A stretch of 22,607 bases of DNA from contig DZCQ01000020.1 in NCBI GenBank assembly GCA_022730285.1, positions 1 through 22,607 on the forward strand, read 5' to 3'. Made by a program: the position numbers and the translations under genes. How positions within the stretch are numbered: position 1 is the first letter of the stretch; every line of letters begins with the position of its first letter. Shown piece after piece: positions 1-9,984 of this stretch. The notes under the pieces were generated by a model. The model worked only from the letters and a program-made list of their open reading frames with translations, was not told the DNA's origin and made no database searches. This DNA comes from Flavobacterium psychrophilum. GTDB lineage: Bacteria; Bacteroidota; Bacteroidia; Flavobacteriales; Flavobacteriaceae.

Positions 1-3000
1 CCAGAATCTATCTTGGCAGAGTCAAGAGGAGAGGTTTTAAAACCAGAAACTATCAACTACAGAACTCACAAACCAGAACGTGATGGTCTTTTCTGTGAAA
101 GAATTTTCGGGCCAGTTAAAGATTTTGAATGTGCTTGTGGAAAATACAAAAGAATCCGATATAAAGGAATTATTTGTGACCGATGCGGAGTAGAAGTTAC
201 TGAGAAAAAAGTACGCCGTGATAGAGTTGGGCACATCAACCTTGTGGTTCCAATTGCTCATATTTGGTATTTCCGTTCGTTACCAAACAAAATTGGATAC
301 ATATTAGGATTACCATCTAAGAAATTAGATATGATTATTTACTACGAACGTTTTGTAGTGATTCAAGCAGGTATCGCAAAAAACTCTGAAGGAGAATCAA
401 TCCAAAGATTAGATTTCTTAACAGAAGAAGAATATTTAAATATCTTAGAAAGCTTACCAGCTGACAATCAATATTTAGACGATTTTGATCCAAATAAATT
501 TGTTGCCAAAATGGGAGCAGAATGTATTATGGATTTGTTAGCTCGTATTGATTTAGATACTTTATCTTACGATTTGCGTCACTCTGCAAATAACGAGACC
601 TCTAAACAAAGAAAAACGGAAGCTCTAAAAAGATTGCAAGTAGTAGAATCGTTTAGAGAATCTAACTTAAACAGAGAAAATTTGCCAGAATGGATGATTA
701 TGAAAGTAATCCCAGTAATTCCACCAGAATTAAGACCATTAGTGCCTCTTGATGGTGGTCGTTTTGCAACTTCAGACTTAAATGATTTATACCGAAGAGT
801 AATTATTAGAAATAATAGATTAAAAAGACTCGTAGAAATTAAAGCTCCAGAAGTAATTCTGCGAAATGAAAAACGTATGTTACAAGAGTCTGTTGATTCC
901 CTTTTTGACAACACTCGTAAAGCATCAGCAGTAAAAACAGAATCGAACAGACCTTTAAAATCTTTGTCTGATTCTCTAAAAGGAAAACAAGGACGTTTCC
1001 GTCAAAATTTACTTGGAAAACGTGTAGATTATTCTGCTCGTTCCGTAATTGTTGTTGGACCAGAATTAAAATTATTCGAATGTGGTATCCCAAAAGATAT
1101 GGCTTCCGAATTATACAAACCATTTGTTATCCGTAAACTGATAGAAAGAGGTATTGTAAAAACGGTAAAATCTGCTAAGAAAATTATAGATAAAAAAGAA
1201 CCAGTAGTTTGGGATATTTTAGAAAATGTAATTAAAGGACACCCTATTTTGCTAAACCGTGCTCCTACACTACACAGGTTAGGAATACAAGCCTTTCAAC
1301 CAAAATTAATTGAAGGAAAAGCTATACAGTTGCACCCATTAGTATGTACGGCTTTTAATGCGGATTTCGATGGAGATCAAATGGCAGTTCACTTACCTCT
1401 TGGACCAGAAGCAATACTAGAAGCACAACTATTACTGTTGGCCTCACATAATATCTTGAATCCAGCAAATGGAGCTCCAGTTACCGTACCTTCTCAGGAT
1501 ATGGTCTTAGGTCTATATTATATGACCAAAGAACGAATTTCTACTCCAGAACATCCTATTTTAGGGCAAGATTTGATTTTTTATTCTGCAGAAGAAGTAA
1601 ATATTGCTCTTAATGAAGGAAGATTAGAGTTAAATGCTAGAGTAAAAATTAGAGCAAAAGACTTTAATGAAAATGATGAATTAGTTTACAAAATTATTCA
1701 GACAACTGCTGGACGTGTATTATTTAACGAAGTGGTTCCAGAAGCTGCAGGTTACATTAATGATGTCTTAACTAAAAAGAATTTAAGAGATATTATTGGA
1801 AAAATACTTGCGGTAACAAATGTGCCAACTACAGCAGCATTTCTGGATAATATTAAAGATATGGGATATAAATTTGCCTTTAAAGGTGGATTGTCATTCT
1901 CATTAGGAGATATTAAAATTCCAGAACAGAAAACCAAGTTAATTGCAGATGCAAGAGAACAAGTGGAAGGCATTTCTGGAAACTATAATATGGGATTAAT
2001 CACCAATAACGAACGTTATAACCAAGTTATTGATATTTGGACATCTGCAAATGCACAATTAACAGAATTAGCAATGAAAAATATCCGTGAAGATCAACAA
2101 GGTTTCAACTCGGTTTATATGATGCTTGATTCTGGTGCAAGGGGGTCTAAAGAACAAATTCGACAACTTACAGGAATGCGTGGTTTGATGGCTAAGCCAA
2201 AAAAATCGACAGCTGGTGGTGGAGAAATTATTGAAAACCCTATCCTTTCTAACTTTAAAGAAGGACTTTCAATCTTAGAATACTTTATCTCAACACACGG
2301 AGCTCGTAAGGGGCTTGCAGATACCGCTCTTAAAACTGCCGATGCAGGATACTTGACTCGAAGATTACACGATGTTTCACAAGATGTGATTGTAAACATT
2401 GAAGATTGTGGAACTTTAAGAGGAATTGAAGTTACAGCTTTAAAGAAAAATGAAGAGATTGTAGAAACGTTAGGAGAAAGAATACTTGGTCGTGTAGTAC
2501 TACATGATGTGGTAAATCCATTAACAAACGAAATTCTTATAGAAGCAGGTCAAGAAATAACTGAAGCAATCATGAAACTTATCGAGGCTTCTCCAGTTGA
2601 GAAAGTAGAAGTACGTTCCCCATTAGTATGTGAAGCACCAAAAGGAATTTGTGCTAAATGCTATGGAAGAAATCTTGCAACTGGTAGAATGGCACAAAGA
2701 GGAGAAGCTGTTGGGGTAATTGCAGCACAATCTATTGGAGAACCAGGAACACAATTAACATTACGTACCTTCCACGTTGGTGGAGTTGCGGGAGGAATAT
2801 CGGAAGAATCTAGCATAGTAGCAAAATTTGGTGGTCGTCTAGAAATAGAAGACTTAAAAACTGTAAAAAGTGAAGATTCGGAAGGAAATGCTATTAATGT
2901 AGTAATTTCTCGTTCAACAGAGATGAAACTGATTGACCAAAAAACAGGAATTTTACTAGCTACTAATAATATTCCATACGGATCTACAATATATGTAACC

Positions 3001-4233
3001 GATGGTCAAGTAATAGAAAAAAGCACCCTAATTTGTAAATGGGATCCATATAACGGAGTAATTATATCAGAATTTACTGGTAAAATTGCTTACGAAGATT
3101 TAGAGCAAGGACAATCTTTTATGGTGGAAATAGATGAACAAACAGGTTTCCAAGAAAAAGTAATTTCAGAAGGAAGAAACAAAAAATTAATTCCAACTTT
3201 ACTAATTTATGGAAAAGATGGCGAACTTATTCGTTCGTACAATTTGCCTGTTGGTGCACACTTAATGGTAAATGATGGTGAAAAAATTAAAGCTGGAACA
3301 ATTTTAGTGAAAATTCCACGTCGTTCTTCTAAAACTGGAGATATTACAGGGGGTTTACCTCGTATTACAGAACTTTTAGAAGCTCGTAATCCATCAAATC
3401 CTGCAGTAGTTTCTGAAATAGACGGAGTAGTTTCCTTCGGAAAGATTAAAAGAGGTAATCGAGAGATTGTTATCGAATCTAAATTTGGTGAAATCAAGAA
3501 ATATCTAGTTAAATTGTCAAGTCAAATTCTTGTTCAAGAGAATGACTTTGTAAAAGCAGGTGTACCTTTATCCGATGGTGCAATTACACCAGATGATATT
3601 CTTAGAATACAAGGTCCATCAGCAGTACAACAATATCTTGTTAATGAAATTCAAGAAGTGTACAGACTACAAGGTGTGAAAATTAATGATAAACATTTTG
3701 AAGTTGTAATTAGACAAATGATGCGTAAAGTACGTGTAGAAGATCCAGGAGACACCCTATTCTTAGAAGACCAATTGATTCATACAAAAGATTTCATTGT
3801 TGAAAATGATAAATTATATGGATTAAAAGTGGTAGAAGATGCTGGTGATTCTAGCAACTTAAAACCTGGTCAAATTATATCTCCACGTGAATTAAGAGAT
3901 GAAAATTCATTGCTGAAAAGAACTGACAAGAATCTTGTTGTTGCTAGAGATATTATAACCGCAACTGCAACTCCTGTTCTACAAGGTATTACAAGAGCAT
4001 CGTTACAAACAAAATCATTTATATCTGCCGCATCCTTTCAAGAAACTACAAAAGTACTGAACGAAGCAGCTGTTGCTGGTAAAATTGATTATCTAGAAGG
4101 ATTAAAAGAAAATGTAATTGTAGGACATCGTATTCCAGCAGGAACAGGTATGAGAGAATATGACAATACAATTGTTGCATCAAAATCCTCTTATGATGAA
4201 TTATCAATTACTAAGGAAGAATATAATTATTAA
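1..4233 (+). CDS. rpoC: DNA-directed RNA polymerase subunit beta' (5' end cut off by window)
   Basis: This is the largest catalytic subunit of RNA polymerase; it holds the active-site magnesium and forms the clamp around DNA. The reading frame is open from base 1 (reads [12 protein letters not shown]), so the gene starts before the window; from flavobacterial homologues about 20 residues are missing. Of the 1410 visible residues, C44, C46, C59 and C62 form the N-terminal zinc site, NADFDGDQM at 453-461 is the catalytic Asp triad, C803, C877, C884 and C887 form the second zinc site, and the trigger-loop segment with [18 protein letters not shown] lies near 905-930. The frame is intact to the TAA stop and followed by a strong hairpin terminator. 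rpoB would be expected just upstream, outside the window. No TTG at base 13 should be taken as the start, because the conserved sequence continues upstream of it. Confidence 0.99.
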   Translation, partial: PESILAESRGEVLKPETINYRTHKPERDGLFCERIFGPVKDFECACGKYKRIRYKGIICDRCGVEVTEKKVRRDRVGHINLVVPIAHIWYFRSLPNKIGYILGLPSKKLDMIIYYERFVVIQAGIAKNSEGESIQRLDFLTEEEYLNILESLPADNQYLDDFDPNKFVAKMGAECIMDLLARIDLDTLSYDLRHSANNETSKQRKTEALKRLQVVESFRESNLNRENLPEWMIMKVIPVIPPELRPLVPLDGGRFATSDLNDLYRRVIIRNNRLKRLVEIKAPEVILRNEKRMLQESVDSLFDNTRKASAVKTESNRPLKSLSDSLKGKQGRFRQNLLGKRVDYSARSVIVVGPELKLFECGIPKDMASELYKPFVIRKLIERGIVKTVKSAKKIIDKKEPVVWDILENVIKGHPILLNRAPTLHRLGIQAFQPKLIEGKAIQLHPLVCTAFNADFDGDQMAVHLPLGPEAILEAQLLLLASHNILNPANGAPVTVPSQDMVLGLYYMTKERISTPEHPILGQDLIFYSAEEVNIALNEGRLELNARVKIRAKDFNENDELVYKIIQTTAGRVLFNEVVPEAAGYINDVLTKKNLRDIIGKILAVTNVPTTAAFLDNIKDMGYKFAFKGGLSFSLGDIKIPEQKTKLIADAREQVEGISGNYNMGLITNNERYNQVIDIWTSANAQLTELAMKNIREDQQGFNSVYMMLDSGARGSKEQIRQLTGMRGLMAKPKKSTAGGGEIIENPILSNFKEGLSILEYFISTHGARKGLADTALKTADAGYLTRRLHDVSQDVIVNIEDCGTLRGIEVTALKKNEEIVETLGERILGRVVLHDVVNPLTNEILIEAGQEITEAIMKLIEASPVEKVEVRSPLVCEAPKGICAKCYGRNLATGRMAQRGEAVGVIAAQSIGEPGTQLTLRTFHVGGVAGGISEESSIVAKFGGRLEIEDLKTVKSEDSEGNAINVVISRSTEMKLIDQKTGILLATNNIPYGSTIYVTDGQVIEKSTLICKWDPYNGVIISEFTGKIAYEDLEQGQSFMVEIDEQTGFQEKVISEGRNKKLIPTLLIYGKDGELIRSYNLPVGAHLMVNDGEKIKAGTILVKIPRRSSKTGDITGGLPRITELLEARNPSNPAVVSEIDGVVSFGKIKRGNREIVIESKFGEIKKYLVKLSSQILVQENDFVKAGVPLSDGAITPDDILRIQGPSAVQQYLVNEIQEVYRLQGVKINDKHFEVVIRQMMRKVRVEDPGDTLFLEDQLIHTKDFIVENDKLYGLKVVEDAGDSSNLKPGQIISPRELRDENSLLKRTDKNLVVARDIITATATPVLQGITRASLQTKSFISAASFQETTKVLNEAAVAGKIDYLEGLKENVIVGHRIPAGTGMREYDNTIVASKSSYDELSITKEEYNY

Positions 4234-4243
4234 TTATTGTTTC

Positions 4244-4286
4244 AAAAAAGATTCAAAGGCTTCAAAATCTTTGAATCTTTTTTTTT
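4244..4286 (+). terminator. Intrinsic terminator after rpoC
   Basis: A perfect 15-bp stem (arms 4244-4258 and 4269-4283) with a 10-base loop runs into an unbroken T tract ending at 4286. It starts ten bases after the rpoC stop, so it should end the rpoBC transcript. The DUF3467 gene begins 12 bases past it and must depend on read-through or on a promoter I cannot see. Confidence 0.9.
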
Positions 4287-4298
4287 AAATTAAAAAAG

Positions 4299-4601
4299 AT
4301 GGAAAATCAACAAGGACAAATAAATATAGAATTAGAGGAACATATTGCAGATGGAATCTATTCAAATTTAGCTATTATTAACCATTCTAATACAGAATTT
4401 GTTTTAGATTTTGTAAATGTAATGCCAGGTGTACCAAAAGCTAAAGTTAAATCTAGAATAATACTTACACCACAACATGCCAAAAGGTTATTAAAAGCAA
4501 TGGCAGACAATATACAACGTTTTGAAAGCGTTAATGGAAAAATTATAGAAGTGGAACATCCTCCTATTCCATTAAATTTTGGCCCAACTGGTCAAGCATA
4601 A
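4299..4601 (+). CDS. DUF3467 domain-containing protein
   Basis: This 100-residue protein matches the DUF3467 family, widespread in Bacteroidota and commonly found directly after rpoC. It has no signal peptide or membrane segment, so it should be cytoplasmic. Recognisable parts are an N-terminal acidic strand region (INIELEEHIADGIYSNLA), a central FVLDFVNVMPGVPKAKVKSRI block, and a helix LTPQHAKRLLKAMADNIQRFE, which ends in a Pro-rich tail. No biochemical function is established that I know of; the place next to rpoC hints at a link to transcription but proves nothing. The start ATG follows an A-rich leader without a clear Shine-Dalgarno site, usual for this phylum. A rpoC terminator separates it from rpoC by only 12 bases. 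Confidence 0.9.
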   Translation: MENQQGQINIELEEHIADGIYSNLAIINHSNTEFVLDFVNVMPGVPKAKVKSRIILTPQHAKRLLKAMADNIQRFESVNGKIIEVEHPPIPLNFGPTGQA

Positions 4602-4950
4602 ACATGTTTATATTATAGCTTTTCAATAAACCCAAATACTAGAGTACAAAAAAATCTTTTTTATACTGTGGTAAATAGTTTAAAATGTCGCATAGACCAA
4701 TTTTATTTTTTAGATAAAGACTCACATGCAAATCCTGTCTTTTATACAAAAGAAAATAAAAAGTAATCTTAAATTCGAAAATGAAGAACAAATCTTCGCA
4801 ATATACCTTTCCTAATTAAGAATTTGATAAAAAAAGCCTAAAATACTTTTCGTATTACAACTTTTACAAAGTATTGTTTAAAACTATATTTAGATAATTC
4901 ATTAATAATTATTTATAAATATTATTTTTGCAAAAAAATCACAATAAGAA
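4602..4950. other. Gene-free gap of 349 bases before prfC
   Basis: No supported gene lies here. A 14-base palindrome (4598-4611) spans the DUF3467 stop codon. A hairpin at 4643-4667 has arms AGTA-C-AAAAAA and TTTTTT-A-TACT with one C/A mismatch and a 3-base loop; it may be a weak end to the DUF3467 transcript, although the T run is inside the stem and not after it. A 29-codon frame (4726-4815) has no family resemblance. The right end carries the -7 element for prfC. The composition is very AT-rich, and I see no sign of an RNA gene or mobile element remnant. Confidence 0.6.
4923..4930 (+). promoter_or_regulatory. Candidate -7 promoter element for prfC
   Basis: TATTTTTG matches the Bacteroidota primary-sigma -7 consensus TAnnTTTG and lies 20 bases before the prfC ATG. 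No good TTTG -33 element sits at the usual spacing, so the call rests on the -7 match and its position at the end of a long gap. Confidence 0.5.
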
Positions 4951-6537
4951 ATGAGTTTTCTAAAAGAAATAGAACGCAGAAGAACCTTTGGAATTATATC
5001 GCATCCTGATGCTGGAAAAACTACTTTAACCGAAAAATTATTACTTTTTGGAGGAGCAATTCAGGAAGCTGGAGCCGTAAAAAATAATAAAATTAAAAAA
5101 GGTGCTACCTCCGATTTTATGGAAATAGAACGCCAAAGAGGTATTTCGGTTTCTACCTCCGTTTTAGCCTTTATATATAAGGACAAAAAAATTAATATTC
5201 TGGATACACCAGGACACAAGGATTTTGCCGAAGATACCTTTAGAACTCTTACTGCTGTGGATAGCGTTATTGTAGTAATAGACGTAGCGAAAGGTGTGGA
5301 GGAACAAACAGAAAAGCTTGTCTCCGTATGTAGAATGCGAAAAATTCCAATTCTGGTTTTTATAAACAAACTAGACAGAGAAGGGAAAGATGCATTTGAC
5401 TTAATGGACGAAGTGGAGCAAAAATTAGGATTAGTGGTAACGCCCATGAGTTTTCCAATAGGAATGGGTTATGATTTTAAAGGAATATACAACATTTGGG
5501 AAAAAAATATTAATCTCTTTAGTGGCGATAATAGAAAAAATATTGAAGATGTAATTGAGATTAAAGATGTACAAAGTCCAGTTTTAGAAAAAATAATAGG
5601 AGATATTCCCGCTACAACACTGCGAGAGAATTTAGAATTACTTTCAGAGGTATATCCTCCCTTTAATCGACAGGATTATTTGGACGGAAAGTTACAGCCT
5701 GTATTTTTTGGATCGGCTTTAAATAATTTTGGAGTAAGAGAACTCTTAGATTGTTTTATAGAGATTGCCCCTACTCCAAGACCTAAAGAATGTGAAACAA
5801 GATTGGTGAAGCCAGAGGAAGAAAAAATGTCTGGGTTTGTATTTAAAATTCATGCGAATATGGATCCAAAACACAGAGATAGACTCGCTTTTGTTAAAAT
5901 TGTTTCAGGAACATTTGAAAGAAACAAATCTTATTTGCACGTTCGTCAAGGAAAAAACTTAAAATTTTCAAGTCCAAATGCTTTTTTTGCCGAAAAGAAA
6001 GAAATTATAGATATTTCGTATCCTGGAGATATTGTGGGTTTGCACGATACTGGCAATTTTAAAATTGGAGATACTTTGACCGAAGGCGAAAAAATAAGCT
6101 TCAAAGGAATTCCTAGTTTTTCACCAGAGCATTTTAGGTATATTAATAACGCCGACCCTCTAAAAGCAAAACAGTTAGAAAAAGGAATTGACCAATTAAT
6201 GGACGAAGGTGTTGCACAGCTATTTACTCTCGAATTCAATAACCGAAAAGTAATTGGTACTGTTGGGGCTTTACAATATGAGGTAATTCAGTATAGACTA
6301 GAGCATGAATATGGAGCAAAATGTACTTACGAAAATTTGCCCGTACATAAAGCTTGTTGGGTAAAACCAGACGACGCTAAAAGTGAAGAATTTAAAGAAT
6401 TTAAGCGTATAAAACAAAAATATTTAGCATACGACAAATACAAACAGCTCGTTTTTCTTGCCGATAGCGATTTTACCATACAAATGACGCAAAGTAAGTT
6501 TCCAACTGTGAAATTATTTTTTACTTCTGAATTTTAA
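4951..6537 (+). CDS. prfC: Peptide chain release factor 3
   Basis: RF3 is a translational GTPase that removes RF1/RF2 from the ribosome after peptide release. The length of 528 residues is essentially that of the E. coli protein (529). The G domain shows G1 HPDAGKTT at 18-25, the RGISV switch near 63-67, G3 DTPGHKDF at 85-92 and G4 NKLD at 139-142; the EF-G-like domain II and the RF3-specific C-terminal domain follow (QLFTLEFNNRKVIGTVGALQYEVIQ region). The ATG start gives the normal N-terminus (LKEIERRRTFGIISHPDAGKTT is the family pattern). It heads a close run of + strand genes (27 bases to trmN6), probably transcribed from the -7 element just upstream. Confidence 0.98.
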   Translation: MSFLKEIERRRTFGIISHPDAGKTTLTEKLLLFGGAIQEAGAVKNNKIKKGATSDFMEIERQRGISVSTSVLAFIYKDKKINILDTPGHKDFAEDTFRTLTAVDSVIVVIDVAKGVEEQTEKLVSVCRMRKIPILVFINKLDREGKDAFDLMDEVEQKLGLVVTPMSFPIGMGYDFKGIYNIWEKNINLFSGDNRKNIEDVIEIKDVQSPVLEKIIGDIPATTLRENLELLSEVYPPFNRQDYLDGKLQPVFFGSALNNFGVRELLDCFIEIAPTPRPKECETRLVKPEEEKMSGFVFKIHANMDPKHRDRLAFVKIVSGTFERNKSYLHVRQGKNLKFSSPNAFFAEKKEIIDISYPGDIVGLHDTGNFKIGDTLTEGEKISFKGIPSFSPEHFRYINNADPLKAKQLEKGIDQLMDEGVAQLFTLEFNNRKVIGTVGALQYEVIQYRLEHEYGAKCTYENLPVHKACWVKPDDAKSEEFKEFKRIKQKYLAYDKYKQLVFLADSDFTIQMTQSKFPTVKLFFTSEF

Positions 6538-6564
6538 AATATATTTACACTAAAAAATACATTC

Positions 6565-7272
6565 GTGTTTCAGTTTAAAAAATTTACCGTTATACAAGAA
6601 AAAGCAGCAATGAAAGTAGGTACAGATGCTGTTCTTTTAGGCGCTTGGACTCCTATAAAAAATTATGCAAATAGTATTTTAGATGTAGGAACAGGAACAG
6701 GCATTATTGCATTAATGCTTGCACAACGATGTGAAGCTACTCAAATAGATGCTTTAGAAATAGAACAAGAGGCTTATGAAGAGGCGGTGCAAAATTTTGA
6801 AAATTCGCATTGGAATGACCGACTATTTTGCTACCATGCATCGGTTAGAGATATGATAGAATATCCAGATTGCGAGTATGATTTAATAGTTTGTAATCCT
6901 CCTTTTTATTCAGAAAATTATCCCTCACCAAACGAACAGCGAAACTTAGCAAGATTCCAAGAAGCCATGCCGTTTGAAGATTTGATAGAGTTAAGTGATT
7001 TGTTACTCTCAGAAAATGGAAATTTATGCGTTATTATTCCATATACCGAAGTCGAAAAGTTTTGTACAATTGCCTTACAATACAAATTGTATCCTGAAAA
7101 AATTACAAATATAAAAGGCACTCCAGCTTCTGATTTTAAAAGAAGTTTATTATGCTTTGGCAGAAAAAAAACAGAAGGGTTTACTCCCGACACAATAGTT
7201 ATAGAACTAGAAAGACACGATTATACTCCAGAATATATTGCTTTAACCAAAGATTTTTATCTTAAAATGTAA
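6565..7272 (+). CDS. trmN6: tRNA1(Val) (adenine(37)-N6)-methyltransferase
   Basis: This is a 235-residue class I SAM-dependent methyltransferase of the TrmN6/YfiC family, which methylates N6 of A37 in tRNA1(Val). The N-terminus MFQFKKFTVIQEKAAMKVGTD is the family's conserved opening. DVGTGTGI at 40-47 is the SAM-binding glycine loop, and NPPF at 111-114 is the catalytic motif of N6-adenine methyltransferases. Translation must start at GTG 6565: the conserved start sequence begins exactly there and the next ATG (6610) would remove it. The stop is four bases before the next gene, so the two are likely co-translated. The main alternative is another N6-adenine RNA or protein methyltransferase with the same NPPF motif, but the N-terminus favours TrmN6. 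Confidence 0.93.
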   Translation: MFQFKKFTVIQEKAAMKVGTDAVLLGAWTPIKNYANSILDVGTGTGIIALMLAQRCEATQIDALEIEQEAYEEAVQNFENSHWNDRLFCYHASVRDMIEYPDCEYDLIVCNPPFYSENYPSPNEQRNLARFQEAMPFEDLIELSDLLLSENGNLCVIIPYTEVEKFCTIALQYKLYPEKITNIKGTPASDFKRSLLCFGRKKTEGFTPDTIVIELERHDYTPEYIALTKDFYLKM

Positions 7273-7276
7273 TTTA

Positions 7277-7996
7277 ATGAAAACTTTAGGCAAACTTTAT
7301 TTAATACCAACCTCTTTGGGAGAGGTAAATCCGAACGATATTTTTCCTGATATAATCAAAAAAGTTATCGATACGGTAGATTATTATATTGTGGAGAATG
7401 AAAAAACCGCTAGAAAATCTATCAAATTAGTAAGTCCAGAGAAAAAACAACTGGAACTAAAATTGTTTGCATTAAACAAACACCTCAAAGAATCTGATGA
7501 GTACAAGGAATTTATAACCCCGTTGCTTGAAGGCAATAATATAGGATTAATGAGCGAAGCAGGCTGTCCTGGTGTTGCTGATCCTGGTGCCGTAATAGTA
7601 AAAATGGCTCATGAAAAAGGGATTCAAGTTGTACCCTTAGTTGGACCGTCTTCTATTCTTTTAGCACTAATGGCATCTGGAATGAATGGACAAAGTTTTG
7701 CCTTTAATGGTTATTTACCCATTGATAAAGACGCAAAAAAAACTAGTCTAAAAGCATTAGAAAAATTATCTTTCGACAAAAATCAATCACAATTATTTAT
7801 CGAAACACCATATAGGAACAACAAATTACTAGAAGATATTTTAGCCATTCTTAACTCAAACACCTTATTGTGTGTAGCTTGCGATATTACTCTTGATACC
7901 GAATATATTAAAACATATCCGGTGCATATCTGGAAAAAACAAGCGATAGATTTACATAATAGACCATGCATTTTTATAATTCATAAATCCATTTAA
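7277..7996 (+). CDS. RsmI-like SAM-dependent methyltransferase (tetrapyrrole methylase family)
   Basis: This protein of 239 residues belongs to the tetrapyrrole (corrin/porphyrin) methylase superfamily and is closest to RsmI, the 16S rRNA C1402 2'-O-methyltransferase. LYLIPTSLGE near 7-16 is the N-terminal strand, GLMSEAGCPGVADPG at 90-104 corresponds to the RsmI SAM-site segment (usually ISDAGTPLISDPG), and VGPSSILLALMASG starts at 122. It is clearly shorter than canonical RsmI (about 280 residues) and lacks the C-terminal extension, and the central motif is altered, so it may be a Bacteroidota-specific paralogue with a different target. It sits four bases after trmN6 and 11 bases before folA; the company of a tRNA methyltransferase fits an RNA-modification role, but that is inference. 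Confidence 0.85.
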   Translation: MKTLGKLYLIPTSLGEVNPNDIFPDIIKKVIDTVDYYIVENEKTARKSIKLVSPEKKQLELKLFALNKHLKESDEYKEFITPLLEGNNIGLMSEAGCPGVADPGAVIVKMAHEKGIQVVPLVGPSSILLALMASGMNGQSFAFNGYLPIDKDAKKTSLKALEKLSFDKNQSQLFIETPYRNNKLLEDILAILNSNTLLCVACDITLDTEYIKTYPVHIWKKQAIDLHNRPCIFIIHKSI

Positions 7997-8007
7997 AAAC
8001 AAAATAC

Positions 8008-8496
8008 ATGATAGTACTTATTGCTGCTGTAGGAAATAATAACGAGTTAGGAAAAAACAATGATTTACTATGGCATTTGCCTAATGATTTTAAAAGGTTT
8101 AAAGATTTGACATCTGGACATTATATAATTATGGGAAGAAAAACCTTTGAAAGTCTTCCTAAAATGTTACCCAACAGAACACATATTATTATTACACACA
8201 ACCCTAAATATACAGCCCCAGAAGGCTGCTTGGTTGTTACTTCTATTAAAAATGCTATCGAGTTATGTCCGAAAAATCAAGACATATACGTAATTGGGGG
8301 TGGAAAAATATACACACAACTAGTAGAATACGCCTCTAAAATTGAATTAACTAGAGTACATCACGATTTTGTAGCCGATACGTTTTTCCCTGAAATCAAT
8401 TCCGATAGTTGGAAACTTGCACAATCAGAATTTCACCCAATAGATGAAAGACATGCATTTGCATTCACATTTGAAACTTATATAAAAGTGGGATAA
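8008..8496 (+). CDS. folA: Dihydrofolate reductase
   Basis: DHFR reduces dihydrofolate to tetrahydrofolate with NADPH, supplying one-carbon carriers for thymidylate, purine and methionine synthesis. The 162-residue length is typical. LWHLPNDFKRF holds the catalytic acid at D27, W22 sits in the Met20-type loop, GRKTFESLP begins at 43, and VIGGG at 95-99 is the NADPH-binding turn; TFFPEI near 125-130 is also family-typical. There is no thyA partner next to it, unlike many bacteria. It lies 11 bases after the RsmI-like gene and is probably the last gene of the prfC run before the ubiE promoter. Confidence 0.98.
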   Translation: MIVLIAAVGNNNELGKNNDLLWHLPNDFKRFKDLTSGHYIIMGRKTFESLPKMLPNRTHIIITHNPKYTAPEGCLVVTSIKNAIELCPKNQDIYVIGGGKIYTQLVEYASKIELTRVHHDFVADTFFPEINSDSWKLAQSEFHPIDERHAFAFTFETYIKVG

Positions 8497-8511
8497 AACA
8501 AATTTTAGTTT

Positions 8512-8519
8512 TATCTTTG
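8512..8519 (+). promoter_or_regulatory. Candidate -7 promoter element for ubiE-porT
   Basis: TATCTTTG is an exact TAnnTTTG match, 14 bases upstream of the ubiE ATG in a 37-base intergenic gap. No clear -33 TTTG is present at 17-23 bases. It suggests that ubiE-porT can be transcribed apart from the genes before it. Confidence 0.5.
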
Positions 8520-8533
8520 TCAAAAATTACGAC

Positions 8534-9265
8534 ATGTCAATAAGTACAAAACCCTACAAAAATTCGGATATTAGCAAAAAAGAGCAGGTAGAAACTATGT
8601 TTAATGCTATTGCCTCTGAATATGATAATTTAAACCGAGTAATTTCGTTTGGAATTGACGTGAAATGGCGAAAAAAAATAGTACAAATAATTGCAGAAAA
8701 ACAGCCCCAATTTATTTTAGACATTGCAACAGGAACTGGAGATTTAGCAATATTACTAAGTCAAACAAATGCTGAAAAAATTATTGGGTTGGATATTTCA
8801 GCAGGAATGCTAGAAGTTGGAAAACAAAAAATTGCAGCAAAAAACTTGTCACAAACTATAGAAATGGTGATTGGCGATTCTGAAAAAATGCCTTTTCAAG
8901 ACAATACTTTTGACGCAATAACCGTTGCTTTTGGAATAAGAAATTTTGAAAATCTTGAAAAAGGCCTAACAGAAATATTGCGTGTGTTAAAACCTAATGG
9001 AACTTTTGTAATATTAGAAACGTCTATTCCAACTAAATTTCCTTTTAAGCAAGGATATACCTTTTATAGCAAAAAAATCTTGCCATTAATAGGAAAATTA
9101 TTCTCTAAAGATAAAGTAGCCTACCAATATTTATCGGATTCTGCTTCTATTTTTCCTTATGGAGAAGCTCTAAACAATATTTTGAGAAAAATTGGGTTTA
9201 TAAATGTAGAACATTTGCCACAAACTTTTGGCGTAGCTACAATTTATTTGGCATCAAAAAAATAA
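8534..9265 (+). CDS. ubiE: Demethylmenaquinone methyltransferase (UbiE/MenG)
   Basis: This SAM-dependent enzyme carries out the last C-methylation of menaquinone synthesis; flavobacteria use menaquinone, so the MenG role is the relevant one here. It has 243 residues. YDNLNRVISFGIDVKWRK at 30-47 is UbiE signature 1, DIATGTGD at 63-70 is the SAM loop, GDSEKMPFQDNTFDAI starts at 114, and RVLKPNGTFVILETS at 150-164 is signature 2. The ATG start is preceded by a -7 promoter-like element. The stop is two bases before porT, so the two are likely translated from one message; the pair ubiE-porT is a recurring arrangement in flavobacteria. Confidence 0.96.
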   Translation: MSISTKPYKNSDISKKEQVETMFNAIASEYDNLNRVISFGIDVKWRKKIVQIIAEKQPQFILDIATGTGDLAILLSQTNAEKIIGLDISAGMLEVGKQKIAAKNLSQTIEMVIGDSEKMPFQDNTFDAITVAFGIRNFENLEKGLTEILRVLKPNGTFVILETSIPTKFPFKQGYTFYSKKILPLIGKLFSKDKVAYQYLSDSASIFPYGEALNNILRKIGFINVEHLPQTFGVATIYLASKK

Positions 9266-9267
9266 CA

Positions 9268-9978
9268 ATGAACAAAAAATCAATTATTTGTCTATTAATT
9301 TTTACTACTGGAATTGCAAATTCACAAACATTTAGTAAAAGTATGTTTGCAAAAAGACCTATTATAAATTTAGAAAATTTCGACAAACAGAAAATTCATT
9401 TTGGTTTTTATTTAGGATTTAACAACTATGATTTTAAGATTGACAAAAAAAAAGACGATCAAGATATAATTGTAGATAGTAAAACTGGATTTAATGTAGG
9501 ATTAATTACTAACTTACGACTTACTGACCACTTTGATTTACGCTTTGAACCAGGATTATATTATGGTGAGAGAATCCTAAAATTCCCACATTTTACAGAT
9601 AATACAGACGCTATACGAGAGGTAAAATCCACTTATATCCATTTTCCACTATTGCTTAAATTTTCGGCAAGAAGAATTGGTAATATTAAGCCTTATGTAA
9701 TAGGTGGTATTTCTACCGATATGAACTTGTCAAGCAATGCAAAATCTCTAGATGACAACTCTTCTAATAGATTTAGAATGGTAAAAAGTAGTACTAATTA
9801 TGAATTAGGATTAGGAATAGATTTTTATATGGAATATTTCAAGTTTTCACCATCTATTCGTGGTGTTTTTGGAATGAAAAACGAACTTATTCCAGATAAT
9901 GACCCAAACAGTCCTTGGACAGGAAACATTGATAAAATTGCAACACGAGGCATTTTTATCAATTTTGCTTTTCATTAA
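9268..9978 (+). CDS. porT: Type IX secretion / gliding protein PorT (SprT-like)
   Basis: PorT is an outer-membrane beta-barrel protein needed for the type IX secretion system, which exports cargo with C-terminal sorting domains and supports gliding in some flavobacteria. The 236-residue product has a signal peptide (MNKKSIICLLIFTTGIANSQ, cleavage near residue 20) and alternating hydrophobic strands typical of the PorT-fold barrel: HFGFYLGFNNYDFKI near 44-58, LRFEPGLYYGERI, the segment around IGNIKPYVIGGISTDM, and a C-terminal ending in aromatic FAFH. The position directly behind ubiE (two-base gap) supports PorT over the other members of the wider barrel family. The T9SS-sorted protein at 13132-14652 is a potential client of the same system. 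A bidirectional terminator follows. Confidence 0.88.
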   Translation: MNKKSIICLLIFTTGIANSQTFSKSMFAKRPIINLENFDKQKIHFGFYLGFNNYDFKIDKKKDDQDIIVDSKTGFNVGLITNLRLTDHFDLRFEPGLYYGERILKFPHFTDNTDAIREVKSTYIHFPLLLKFSARRIGNIKPYVIGGISTDMNLSSNAKSLDDNSSNRFRMVKSSTNYELGLGIDFYMEYFKFSPSIRGVFGMKNELIPDNDPNSPWTGNIDKIATRGIFINFAFH

Positions 9979-9984
9979 TAGAAA

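Noticed and set aside
4726..4815. Open frame of 29 codons in the gap before prfC (starts MQILSFIQKKIK)
   Set aside because: It is short, shows no family resemblance, has no promoter element or translation signal, and a stop codon lies five codons upstream; such frames occur by chance in AT-rich gaps.
5061..5447. 128-codon - strand frame inside prfC
   Set aside because: It is the antisense shadow of the conserved GTPase domain, with Ser-rich composition and no family match.
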